From JACJVV01 sp047602755 (GTDB lineage Archaea; Nanobdellota; Nanobdellia; Woesearchaeales; JACJVV01), in the NCBI GenBank assembly GCA_047602755.1, contig JBLKOM010000002.1, positions 1 to 64,000 of the forward strand: 64,000 nt of DNA, in the 5' to 3' direction. Under the pieces are notes generated by a model that was not told where the DNA came from, did no database searches, and was given only the letters and a program-made list of their open reading frames with translations. The translations under genes were made by a program, and so were the position numbers. Below are positions 1-8,392 of this stretch, one piece after another; position 1 is the first letter of the stretch, and each line of letters begins with the position of its first letter.

Positions 1-810
1 ACCACATTCTTCATAAACAATCTCACCTGTAAAATCACTAGCTTTAAGCCAACGACCAGCGGTTGAAGGCTCAACTAAAGTAGCATTCTCACGAAAATAA
101 CAAAGATTATCTTGAACAATTAAATTACAATCATGATTAGTATATTTATGCGTAGATAAATCCATTGTACGAGGAGAACAACATGTCCCAGCTCCATCTC
201 TACATAACAAGTAACATTCATTTAAACCCCCACAAAGACTAAAACAATATGAGCTTTCAACAACAGGAATCCAATCACCTCTACCACATGAAGGGCCTAT
301 ACACCAAGGCTCATAAAGATCCCATCTTAAATAAAGAGGTGGACTAACACATTCACCATAATTACCTGCTGAAAGTTTAAAATAATAATTACCTTCTTTT
401 CCACCGCCACTTTGACCAGCACAAATTGTATCAAGTGAAGCAGCAATAACTTCTGGAATACCATTACTAGGCAAATTCCATTTACATACAGGGTGAACAG
501 GTCCCAAAATATCACATGAAAGACTTCCAAGATACCAAACTTCTAATGCTTCAGTATTTTCACATATTTCATGAAAATCAGGATTACAAGAAATTGATAC
601 AGGTGAACCAAAATTCCGATAATTCTCACTAGGAGCTTGAACTTGTATTTGAAGAGAACTAGGACATCCTGGTCCCTCGGGACCATAAGGGAAATCATTA
701 CATAACTGAAAAGGATAATTATAAGCTATAATTTTAGGGGAAAAAATAATAATTATAAAAAAGATAATAACTGAGTTAATAAGCAATATAAAACAATTCT
801 CTTTTTTCAT
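1..810 (-). CDS. Cys-rich secreted protein, C-terminus cut by window edge
   Basis: I do not recognise the family. The frame is open from an ATG at 810 to the window edge (270 codons), so the C-terminus is missing. Residues 1-30 form a Sec-type signal or anchor (MKKENCFILL followed by a long Ile/Phe-rich stretch). The rest is extracellular-looking, rich in Cys, Pro, Gly and Trp, with many Cys spaced as in small disulfide domains. A TATA-like TTTTAAATAA near 832-840, about 26 bp upstream, fits a leaderless start. It diverges from the His/Cys-rich gene at 965. Reading frame and secretion are well supported; function is unknown. Confidence 0.75.
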   Translation of the reverse strand, partial: MKKENCFILLINSVIIFFIIIIFSPKIIAYNYPFQLCNDFPYGPEGPGCPSSLQIQVQAPSENYRNFGSPVSISCNPDFHEICENTEALEVWYLGSLSCDILGPVHPVCKWNLPSNGIPEVIAASLDTICAGQSGGGKEGNYYFKLSAGNYGECVSPPLYLRWDLYEPWCIGPSCGRGDWIPVVESSYCFSLCGGLNECYLLCRDGAGTCCSPRTMDLSTHKYTNHDCNLIVQDNLCYFRENATLVEPSTAGRWLKASDFTGEIVYEECG

Positions 811-964
811 TTATATAAAATTGGATTTAATTATTTAAAATGTTTTTGGAATGATATAAAAAAGATATAATAAAAAAATAGAAATATACATTTATAAATC
901 AGATTTAAATTCATATGTAACCACAAAGTTTATATAACTATAAAAGCTTTAATTAATTAAGCTA
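811..964. promoter_or_regulatory. Divergent promoter region
   Basis: This A/T-rich spacer separates two divergent genes. For the minus gene a TTTTAAATAA box lies about 26 bp from its ATG. For the plus gene there are two candidates, TTTATATAA at 929-937 and TATAAAAG at 939-946, the latter about 23 bp from the ATG. No strong dyad other than these boxes was seen. Confidence 0.45.
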
Positions 965-1585
965 ATGATACCTAATATCAAAAAAAAAATAAAATCCTTT
1001 CTAATGGATGAAAGTGGGAAAATTACAAAAAAAAATTTAATAAAAGGAGCACTAATTTTAACTGCAAGTACTATTTCAACTAAAAAAGTAAAATCACAAT
1101 TACCTACAGGCAGCACAGTAACTGATTCTGATGGAAATGAGAGAATTGTAAGTGGAGATCAATGCATGCATACAGTACCAGAAAGTTATCTAGGTCATGC
1201 AGTATATTTTGCAAGAGGTGGGGAAATAATAGGTACATGCTGCAATGCACCGGGTCACCCATTACCTGGAGAAACTAGTAATAAAGGTAATGATAGAGCA
1301 ATTTGGTGGTGCACAAGATTTGATTGTACCTGGAAATGTAAAGCTGAAAATAATAATGATGTATGCAGTAGTGGTAGACATAGCAATAGTGGTTCAATTG
1401 AAATCTCAGGAGTAGTAGAAACTGATCATATAAATAATATTCAAATGACACATGAAAGAGATACAAGAACTCTTAGAGGGACACATAATCATCATGGTTA
1501 TCATTCAAATTTTAATGAAATCTGTGATCAAAGTGACCCACCACATAACAACCACTGCAGTCATGGTAGCCATACTTCTTGGTAA
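965..1585 (+). CDS. His/Cys-rich small protein with leader-like N-terminus
   Basis: 206 aa, family not recognised with certainty. The N-terminus is basic and amphipathic, contains MDESGKITKKNLIKGALIL, then a short hydrophobic and Thr/Ser stretch, and looks like a leader or unusual export signal. Residues 65-130 hold about ten Cys (including CC and WWC...CTWKC). The C-terminal third is dense in His (HNHHGYH, HNNHCSHGSH) and ends in Trp. Such composition suggests metal binding or a modified precursor peptide. It lies 32 bp upstream of a phosphohistidine swivel-domain gene on the same strand. The coding call is good; the role is inference. Confidence 0.7.
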   Translation: MIPNIKKKIKSFLMDESGKITKKNLIKGALILTASTISTKKVKSQLPTGSTVTDSDGNERIVSGDQCMHTVPESYLGHAVYFARGGEIIGTCCNAPGHPLPGETSNKGNDRAIWWCTRFDCTWKCKAENNNDVCSSGRHSNSGSIEISGVVETDHINNIQMTHERDTRTLRGTHNHHGYHSNFNEICDQSDPPHNNHCSHGSHTSW

Positions 1586-1617
1586 TATTTATTAAATAGA
1601 AATATTCTTAAACTATT

Positions 1618-2736
1618 ATGAAGAAAAAATTAAAACAAAATAATAATAACAATAAAGTAATTCTTTTCCAATCATATAAAAAAGAAATAACTTCTTCTGA
1701 TTTTAATACAATAAAAGAATATTTTAGACTTATAGACATAAAAGTTGAATGGAATAAATCAATAATAAAAAATAATACAATTTTATTAAATTCAAAAGAT
1801 TTTAATAAATTATTAACAAATATTAAAGATTCAAAGATAAATATAAAATATATTAATTATTTAATAAAAATTTTTCTGAAAGACATTAATATAGAGAATA
1901 AAATTTCAAAAAAAAATATTAGAAATTATGAAGAAATCAAAGATTATAACAGGAAATTTAACCTAAAAATTTTAGCTTTTGATTTTATATTAAGAATAAT
2001 AACACAACTAACCTTAAATGAGTTAAAGAAAATAGGAATAACATCTGAAAAAAAACCAGATATTTTCATACCTTACTCTACTACTTTTGGAACATTAAAC
2101 CTTATAAAACTAATAAAAGAAAACAAACCATTTTTATCAGATACAGATATCGACAATGAATTTATAATTAAAAATAAAAAAGATATAATAACTAATTTAA
2201 AAAAGATTAAGAGAGAGAAAAATAAAAATTATAATAATGAATTGATTGAATGTATACAAAAATTATTATGGATTTATGATAATACTAATTATTGTGCAAA
2301 TGCAATCTTATTAAATTATTTTAAACTTGCAAAGAAAATTAATCCTAAAATTCAAAGAACAAATATAAATAATTCAAAAGATAAAAATAAGAATAAAAAT
2401 ATGAACTATAAATTAAAAGGGAAAATAGCTTACCCTGGAAATTTACAAGGAATAGCAAAACTAATTGGTAATCCACAACAAAAATTCGAAATAAATAACA
2501 AAGAAATTTTAGTAATTTCAGAAACAAATCCAAATTTATTACCTCAAATGATAATTTCAAAAGGGATTATAACTGAAAAAGGTGGCATTTTATGCCATGC
2601 TGCAATTGTTTGTAGAGAAATACAAAAGCCATGCATAATAAATGTAAAAAATTGTTTACAAAAAATAAGTAATGGTGATACAATTTCTATAAAAAATGGT
2701 ATCATAACAAAAATAAAACCTCCAAAAAAGATATAA
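1618..2736 (+). CDS. PEP-utilising mobile (swivel) domain protein
   Basis: 372 aa. Residues about 265-370 match the PEP-utilising enzyme mobile domain: a beta-rich swivel with the signature GGILCHAAIVCRE, whose His327 aligns with the phosphorylated histidine of PEP synthase, PPDK and rifampicin phosphotransferase. The first 250 residues are Lys/Asn/Ile-rich and helical, and may correspond to the helical linker of those enzymes. There is no ATP-grasp or TIM-barrel catalytic domain, so it cannot be a complete PEP synthase. A partner kinase is expected elsewhere. It sits between the His-rich peptide and the prepilin peptidase with short gaps (32 and 23 bp), suggesting co-transcription. Substrate unknown. 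Confidence 0.75.
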   Translation: MKKKLKQNNNNNKVILFQSYKKEITSSDFNTIKEYFRLIDIKVEWNKSIIKNNTILLNSKDFNKLLTNIKDSKINIKYINYLIKIFLKDINIENKISKKNIRNYEEIKDYNRKFNLKILAFDFILRIITQLTLNELKKIGITSEKKPDIFIPYSTTFGTLNLIKLIKENKPFLSDTDIDNEFIIKNKKDIITNLKKIKREKNKNYNNELIECIQKLLWIYDNTNYCANAILLNYFKLAKKINPKIQRTNINNSKDKNKNKNMNYKLKGKIAYPGNLQGIAKLIGNPQQKFEINNKEILVISETNPNLLPQMIISKGIITEKGGILCHAAIVCREIQKPCIINVKNCLQKISNGDTISIKNGIITKIKPPKKI

Positions 2737-2759
2737 AGAAACTTATTAATAAGATAAAC

Positions 2760-3845
2760 ATGCTAGAATATTTTTTACCAATAATCATACTTTTAGGATT
2801 AATTACTAGTTATGAAGATCTTTTTTTTGGAAAAATAAGAAATAGAGATTTAATGATTGCTTTTTTTTTTGGTTTAATTATATATCTTTACATTATATTA
2901 AATCAAATTTTATATCAAGAAGCATATATAAGTATTACATTAATTATATATATATTAATTAATTTATTTATTGCATTAATGCTAGGATTTTTTCTTTGGA
3001 TTATTAAATTTTGGAGCCCAGGAGATGCAAAACTATACGCTATTTATGCATTTATATTACCCCCCATAACACTAAATCCTGCATTTAATTGGTTTTACAT
3101 TTTATTTAATAGTTTTATTCCTTTTTTAACATATGGTATGATAATAACAATCAGGGAAAATTTATCATATAAAACATTAGATGAGATACATAAAAAACTT
3201 AATTGGAAAAATATATTCGAGACTGCAATTAATGTTTTTGTTATTACATGGCTAGCATCAGAATTAATTTCACTAATTAATATAAATAATAATATTGTAT
3301 CAATAATGATTGTTTCTGGGATATTATACTATATTGTAAGAAGGTTTATAATCGGAATATTTTTTGATCTTGCAAAAAAAAATAATGAAATTATATTTTG
3401 GATAATTGGAATAATACTTTCTTCATTAAGAATAATTATAGAAGGAAGGACAATCTTAAATTTTGGATTTATAATTCATTTTATGCTTTATTACATAATT
3501 ATCGCAACATTAAGAAATCACATAACATCAGAAACAAAAACACTTTATAATAAGAAAGTACATATACTAAATTTAAAACAAGGAATGGTAATTAGTGATA
3601 TTATAATAAAAAATGAAGATACGTATGAGATAGATGAAAAAGAAAAAATATTTTCAAAAATTAACTCAGAATTCGGACCTGAGTTAGATAATGAAAAAAT
3701 AAAAGAAATGATAAAATTATATAAAAAAGGGAAATTTAAATTTAACAAATTAAATGTTCAAAAAACAATACCATTTGCACCATTAATGTTTGCAGGAATA
3801 ATTTTAACTTTAATAGCAAATGGAATTATAATAAGTATAATATAA
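2760..3845 (+). CDS. Prepilin/preflagellin peptidase, A24 family
   Basis: 361 aa multi-pass membrane protease expected to cleave class III (type IV pilin-like) signal peptides at the cytoplasmic face. The two catalytic aspartates of the A24 family are visible: D20 after the first membrane helix (SYEDLFFGKIRNRD) and D89 in SPGDAKLY, equivalent to the GxGD motif. It is longer than typical archaeal FlaK or PibD (about 230 aa), with further helices and a charged cytoplasmic segment around residues 265-330 before a last C-terminal helix. A possible substrate in this window is the large FG-GAP protein at 18160-20907, which has a pilin-like N-terminus. Confidence 0.88.
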   Translation: MLEYFLPIIILLGLITSYEDLFFGKIRNRDLMIAFFFGLIIYLYIILNQILYQEAYISITLIIYILINLFIALMLGFFLWIIKFWSPGDAKLYAIYAFILPPITLNPAFNWFYILFNSFIPFLTYGMIITIRENLSYKTLDEIHKKLNWKNIFETAINVFVITWLASELISLININNNIVSIMIVSGILYYIVRRFIIGIFFDLAKKNNEIIFWIIGIILSSLRIIIEGRTILNFGFIIHFMLYYIIIATLRNHITSETKTLYNKKVHILNLKQGMVISDIIIKNEDTYEIDEKEKIFSKINSEFGPELDNEKIKEMIKLYKKGKFKFNKLNVQKTIPFAPLMFAGIILTLIANGIIISII

Positions 3846-3877
3846 ATACAATACTATACCAGAAAATATGAAAATAT

Positions 3878-3885
3878 TTATAAAA
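3878..3885 (+). promoter_or_regulatory. TATA box of the cimA leader transcript
   Basis: TTTATAAA is centred 26.5 bp upstream of the ATG at 3908. This matches the spacing seen at other leaderless starts in the window, so transcription should begin at or next to the leader-peptide ATG. Confidence 0.6.
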
Positions 3886-3907
3886 AAGAAATAAATTTTA
3901 TTATATA

Positions 3908-3976
3908 ATGTTTAATACAAATAAAAAATGTAAAAAAAATAGCATTTTAATTAGTATTATTTCTATTATTATTTGA
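3908..3976 (+). CDS. Isoleucine-rich leader peptide of citramalate synthase
   Basis: A 22-codon reading frame, ATG to TGA, encodes a peptide whose last ten residues read ILISIISIII: seven Ile and one Leu, all Ile as ATT. It begins 26.5 bp after a TATA box (leaderless start) and ends 52 nt before the ATG of citramalate synthase, the first committed step of the citramalate route to isoleucine. The stop codon lies in the 5' arm of a hairpin just before the cimA Shine-Dalgarno site. This is the architecture of a ribosome-stalling leader as in bacterial ilv or leu operons. ATT is common by chance in such DNA, so conservation must be tested. Confidence 0.6.
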   Translation: MFNTNKKCKKNSILISIISIII

Positions 3977-4015
3977 TGGGCACTTGATTCATTTAGGTCA
4001 AGGCCACAACATCAA
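3973..4015 (+). promoter_or_regulatory. Leader hairpin between leader peptide and cimA
   Basis: Nested pairing is visible: TTGATG (3973-3978) with CATCAA (4010-4015), GG with CC just inside, and CTTGA (3983-3987) with TCAAG (3998-4002). The lower strand contains the leader-peptide stop codon and the 3' arm ends directly at the Shine-Dalgarno site AGGTGAT (4018-4024). A ribosome stalled on the Ile codons would mask the lower arm. There is no U-run after the hairpin, so control of translation initiation fits better than a terminator. Confidence 0.5.
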
Positions 4016-4028
4016 CAAGGTGATTTAA

Positions 4029-5576
4029 ATGCAAATATATGACACTACATTAAGAGATGGAACTCAAAGCAAAGAAATTAATTTTACAATAAAAGATAAA
4101 ATTGAGATTTTAAAACTACTAGATGCATCACGAATAGATTATGCAGAAATTGGCTGGCCAGGTAGCAATCCAAAAGATATGGAAACATTTATTACAGCTA
4201 GTAACCTTAAATTAAAACATACAAAAATCTCAGCTTTTGGTTCAACAAGAAGAAAAAATATCAAAGCAGAAGAAGACCCTAATCTAAAGGCAATCATTAA
4301 ATCAAAAGCTAAAGTAGCAAGTATATTTGGAAAAACTTGGTTACAGCATATCAAATTACAACTCAAAATAACACCTCAAGAGAATTTACAAGCAATATTT
4401 GATTCTATCAGTTATCTAAAAAAAGAACTTAATGAAGTGTTTTTTGATGCCGAACATTTTTTTGATGGATATAAAGATAATAAGAAATATACCCTAAAAG
4501 TAATTAATACCGCATTTAATGCAGGAGCAGATGCAGTAATCATGTGTGATACAAATGGAGGTTGTTTACCTCAGGAAATAAAAAAAATATTTCAAGATAT
4601 AAGAAAACTATTTCCAAATAAAAAATTTGGAATACATTGTCATAATGACTCTGGTTGTGGTGTAGCAAATTCATTAATTTGTGCTAAGGAACTAACACAA
4701 ATCCAAGGAACTATTAATGGATATGGTGAAAGAACAGGAAATGCTGATTTATGTCAAATAATACCTGGACTAGAATTTAAATTAAATATAAAAACAAATT
4801 TTAAATTAAAAAATTTAAAAGTTTTAAGTGACGTAATATATACACTTGCCAATTTAAAAAATAATGATTCACAACCCTATGTTGGAAATAATTCATTTGC
4901 ACATAAAGGTGGGATACATGTAGATGCAATAAACAAAGGTGCAATTTATGAACACATAATACCTGAAAAGGTAGGAAATAAAAGAGAAATAATTCTTAGT
5001 GAGCTATCTGGAACAGCCAATATTGTTGAAATTCTAAAAATATATGATATTGTAGTAGACAAAAATGACGAAAGAGTTAGAAATATGTTAAATGAACTAA
5101 AAGTAATGGAAAAACAAGGATATGATATAAGAGACTTAGAAGCAGAAAAATATTTGCTTATGCAAAAATACTTTAAAGAAAACTATGAACCATTTAATAT
5201 CGATATTCATAATTGGAAAATAATAACAGGAAGAAAGCATAACATTGAATTTTCAGAATGTCATATTTATAGTAAAATAAATAATAAAAACGAATTAATT
5301 AAAGTGAAAATACTAAATAATGGACCTGTTGATGCCATTTACAAAGGAATAAAAAAAGTAATTTCAAGAAAAAATAAAAAAATAAAAAATATTAAATTAA
5401 ATAATTTTAAAGTAATGATTGCCGAAGACAAAGGTGCTGAATCAAGTGTTCGAGTATTTATACAATTTAAAAATCATAAAACTGAATTTGCTACAATTGG
5501 AGTTAGCACAAATATAATTGAAGCATCAATGGAAGCAGTAATAAAAGGATTCAAATATTTCATATTAAAATCTTAA
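4029..5576 (+). CDS. cimA: (R)-citramalate synthase
   Basis: 515 aa enzyme of the 2-isopropylmalate/homocitrate synthase family, condensing pyruvate and acetyl-CoA to citramalate on the threonine-independent isoleucine route. The catalytic start DTTLRDGTQ (residues 5-13), the metal ligands in GIHCHND near 204, and GYGERTGNADL fit the HMGL-like TIM barrel. The N-terminal GWPGSNPKD and overall length fit the CimA type rather than LeuA. Residues about 380-515 are the LeuA-type allosteric domain, so feedback inhibition is likely. SD AGGTGAT precedes the ATG. It is preceded by the Ile-rich leader, and its 3' end overlaps pelota convergently by 12 nt. No other branched-chain genes are in the window. 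Confidence 0.88.
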   Translation: MQIYDTTLRDGTQSKEINFTIKDKIEILKLLDASRIDYAEIGWPGSNPKDMETFITASNLKLKHTKISAFGSTRRKNIKAEEDPNLKAIIKSKAKVASIFGKTWLQHIKLQLKITPQENLQAIFDSISYLKKELNEVFFDAEHFFDGYKDNKKYTLKVINTAFNAGADAVIMCDTNGGCLPQEIKKIFQDIRKLFPNKKFGIHCHNDSGCGVANSLICAKELTQIQGTINGYGERTGNADLCQIIPGLEFKLNIKTNFKLKNLKVLSDVIYTLANLKNNDSQPYVGNNSFAHKGGIHVDAINKGAIYEHIIPEKVGNKREIILSELSGTANIVEILKIYDIVVDKNDERVRNMLNELKVMEKQGYDIRDLEAEKYLLMQKYFKENYEPFNIDIHNWKIITGRKHNIEFSECHIYSKINNKNELIKVKILNNGPVDAIYKGIKKVISRKNKKIKNIKLNNFKVMIAEDKGAESSVRVFIQFKNHKTEFATIGVSTNIIEASMEAVIKGFKYFILKS

Positions 5577-6596
5577 AATAGCAGAAATTCCACCCACTCC
5601 ATCTAAACGTTTTCCTGCATCATTTTCACTACTTATAATAATTATATCGCTTTTAATAGAATCAACTAACAAAAAAAGATTTTCTAACTTTGGATAAATA
5701 CCTTCTTCTTTGTATCTTTTTATAAAATCAGTAGTAACTAATACTTTAGAAATATTCCCTTGATTTGCATTATCTAAAACATAATCAAAACCATAAGTAC
5801 ATTTTGAATTCTTATTTAAAGCTACAAAAAATTGATCTACTTCATCCATCTCAATTTTAAATCTTTGATTTTTTAATGCTTGTTTAACTTCATCACGTTT
5901 TAGTAACTCATGAAAAGCGTTTTCACCAACACTAGAAACAGTAGCTAAAATAATTTTCTTTTTTAAATTTTGATCATTAACTTGCTTAATTAAATCTTCT
6001 TTAAAAAAAGCCGGAGATGCAACTACAAAACAATCAACACCTTCCCTATTATCATATTCCTTTAATTTTTTTATAATTTCAGCATAAAAATTATTTTTTG
6101 AAGTTAAGTGCAAACCATCTATTTTCTTATTTACTTCACCATCAAAATTAGAAAGTAATTTATACCCTGAATTTGTTAATTTAGCAAAATAAACACTTTC
6201 ACGATCAAGTACAACCAACAAAATTTTAACAATATCTTTAGCTGCATCATCTAGCTTTTCAAATTGATATTTCATCCATTTTTGCTGAATTTTTAATTCA
6301 TCATTTATTTGAATAGAAAAAGAATGAGAACTATTTTTAGGTATATCATCATGCTCACTTTGAACTAAACCAGAAATTCTTAATGTATCAGTCTCAAATA
6401 AAACTTTTGAAACTGTTATTGTAACATAATATGTTTTTTTTTCAACTTTAGTCTCAGTTAATTTAACTTTTCTTGTAGTTTTAGAACTAACTAAAGATTC
6501 AATATTAATCAATTGAGTCAAAAGCCATAAATCATCATTAGTTTGTGGAACAACTTTAACAATTCCAGCCTTAATATCTTTAAATAATATTTTCAT
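5565..6596 (-). CDS. pelA: Pelota (Dom34) ribosome-rescue factor
   Basis: 343 aa. It recognises stalled ribosomes and, with aABCE1, splits them (no-go/non-stop decay). N-terminal Sm-fold domain begins MKILFKDIKAGIVKVVPQ, with the typical DDLW(L)L motif near 20-25. Central eRF1 domain 2 (residues about 130-255) contains FFKEDLIKQ; domain 3 follows and ends GGISAILRF. Domain 2 lacks the GGQ loop of eRF1, as expected. The frame could extend to 6899, but that part lies antisense to another gene. The ATG at 6596 begins the conserved domain and has a GGTGA Shine-Dalgarno site, so it is the chosen start. Confidence 0.93.
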   Translation of the reverse strand: MKILFKDIKAGIVKVVPQTNDDLWLLTQLINIESLVSSKTTRKVKLTETKVEKKTYYVTITVSKVLFETDTLRISGLVQSEHDDIPKNSSHSFSIQINDELKIQQKWMKYQFEKLDDAAKDIVKILLVVLDRESVYFAKLTNSGYKLLSNFDGEVNKKIDGLHLTSKNNFYAEIIKKLKEYDNREGVDCFVVASPAFFKEDLIKQVNDQNLKKKIILATVSSVGENAFHELLKRDEVKQALKNQRFKIEMDEVDQFFVALNKNSKCTYGFDYVLDNANQGNISKVLVTTDFIKRYKEEGIYPKLENLFLLVDSIKSDIIIISSENDAGKRLDGVGGISAILRF

Positions 6597-6623
6597 TTTA
6601 TTTTCACCGTGATTTCCGCAAGA

Positions 6624-6632
6624 TTTATATAT
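6624..6632. promoter_or_regulatory. TATA region shared by pelota and the surface operon
   Basis: A near-symmetrical TTTATATAT lies 32 bp from the pelota ATG and about 50 bp from the ATG at 6679. It is the only good TATA candidate in the 82-bp divergent spacer. Confidence 0.45.
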
Positions 6633-6678
6633 AGTAAAGTTCAAAACTATCCTAGTAGAGATAATTCCGGAATTAAAA

Positions 6679-8361
6679 ATGTTTCCAAAAAAAAGCCAAG
6701 TCAGAGTAGCTGCACCCAACTTAATAATAGCTATAGCAGTTCTAGTTCTTCTATATATTTTATTTCTTCCACCAGAAGATAGAGCAGCATTACTAGGCGA
6801 TGAACCTACTACTGTAACAGTACCAGGAATGCCTACACAACCAAATATTGTAAGATATGCACAAAGACATTCAGTTTTAACTGAAACACCAGGAAACATT
6901 GATTTTGCAGCATTAAATCAACTTGAAATACCACTAAATAGTTTTACATTATTTATGACAACAAATGCTGAAGTAATAGAAGAATTCAATCCAATATATA
7001 TAAAAAATGGTTTAGGAGATAAAACTACTAAAAATTTAACTTTTAGATTAAATAATTTACAAAATACCGAGAATGTTCAGTTAAGTTTTAGTGCTCCAAA
7101 ACGAGAAGGTGTTTTACATATCAAATTAAACGGAAATACTATATATCAATATGATGTTCAAACAATAAATCCTACACCGATTAGAATTAAAAAAGAATTA
7201 CTAAATATTGAAAACACATTAGAATTTAGTGTATCAGAAGTAGGATGGAGATTTTGGCAAACTAATGAATACGCAATTGAGAAAATAAAAATCATAGCTG
7301 ATGTTACTGACACATCTAGACAACAAAGTATGAACACTTTTTTCTTAAGCCAAACACAAGGTGAAAATATTGAACGAGCAGTACTAAGATTTCACCCTCA
7401 ATGTAGAATTTCTGATGTAGGAGTTCTTACTATAAGACTAAATGATAGAACTGTTTTTTCAGGAATTCCTGATTGTGGTTCATTAAATTTTGTGGAATTT
7501 GCACCTAATATGGTTTTTATTGGAAGAAATAAAATTGATTTCTTAACAGATAAAGGCACATATCTTATTGATTTAATTAATGTTAAATTAGATTTTAAAG
7601 ATAATGAAATACCTGTTTATTATTTTGATTTAGAACCTCATATATTTAACTTAGCATTTGATTATTTCTTAACTGCAAAGTGTGGTGAAATGGATGGGAT
7701 ATGCCCTCCTAATTGTGATGAAGATAATGATTACGATTGTTGCATGCAAAAATATACTACTCCTTATTGGTGTGTTGGAATGCCATTAAATACAGGAGAT
7801 AAATGTGTAGGATTCGTTGGTCAAGAAAATTTAGACAGGTGCCCAACTAATTATGTTGGAAGAGATGGTCGTGTTGCTGAAATCGGAAGAAATTTATGTG
7901 GAGACAATAATGATGGAAAATGCCCTCCAGGTTGTAGCCCAGAATTAGATAAAGATTGTTGTTTTGCTCAAGAAGGAGATTGGTATTGGTGTGATGTAAT
8001 GCCAATAAATGGAATATCATCAAGATGTGTAAATTCAGTAAGTATTAATCAATGTGATATATGCCCTGTAGGATATAAAGGAAAAAACATAGATCCAATA
8101 TGCAGACCTGTTGGACGTGGATTAGAATCAGAAAAATTAGATCCAATGTATAATGTTATTTTAAGTATGAAATTTACCAATGATGCTGAAAGAAAAGAAG
8201 CTGATATTTATATAAATGGTCATCTTACTAGACTAAGTACGAGAGATTTATCATATCAACGTGATATAAGCAACTTTGTAGAACCTGGAAGTAATTCAAT
8301 TGAAATTGTGCCTTTCAGTATAATGAATATAAGAGAACTTAAAGTAGAAATAATTCAGTAA
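6679..8361 (+). CDS. Membrane-anchored Cys-rich surface protein
   Basis: 560 aa, family not recognised. One N-terminal helix (about 12-31) followed by LPPEDRAALLGD anchors an extracellular part. Residues 70-330 are beta-rich with two similar jelly-roll-like segments. Residues about 330-485 carry two Cys-rich repeats of the form CPPxC, acidic DxDxDCC, then WCxxMP, which could be disulfide- or calcium-stabilised. A further beta segment closes the protein. It is the first gene of an operon with an 827-residue-class membrane protein and four lipoproteins. Transcription probably starts from the divergent region shared with pelota. Confidence 0.8.
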   Translation: MFPKKSQVRVAAPNLIIAIAVLVLLYILFLPPEDRAALLGDEPTTVTVPGMPTQPNIVRYAQRHSVLTETPGNIDFAALNQLEIPLNSFTLFMTTNAEVIEEFNPIYIKNGLGDKTTKNLTFRLNNLQNTENVQLSFSAPKREGVLHIKLNGNTIYQYDVQTINPTPIRIKKELLNIENTLEFSVSEVGWRFWQTNEYAIEKIKIIADVTDTSRQQSMNTFFLSQTQGENIERAVLRFHPQCRISDVGVLTIRLNDRTVFSGIPDCGSLNFVEFAPNMVFIGRNKIDFLTDKGTYLIDLINVKLDFKDNEIPVYYFDLEPHIFNLAFDYFLTAKCGEMDGICPPNCDEDNDYDCCMQKYTTPYWCVGMPLNTGDKCVGFVGQENLDRCPTNYVGRDGRVAEIGRNLCGDNNDGKCPPGCSPELDKDCCFAQEGDWYWCDVMPINGISSRCVNSVSINQCDICPVGYKGKNIDPICRPVGRGLESEKLDPMYNVILSMKFTNDAERKEADIYINGHLTRLSTRDLSYQRDISNFVEPGSNSIEIVPFSIMNIRELKVEIIQ

Positions 8362-8392
8362 GAATATTTTTTCAGCTTCTTGAGGAATGATG

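Noticed and set aside
327..530. Short minus-strand frame of 67 codons
   Set aside because: It is a frame-shifted shadow of the real minus-strand Cys-rich gene 1-810, whose own frame is open to the window edge.
6597..6899. Upstream extension of the pelota reading frame to 6899
   Set aside because: It lies antisense to the start of the surface operon, has no homology to pelota, and the ATG at 6596 has a Shine-Dalgarno site and begins the conserved domain.
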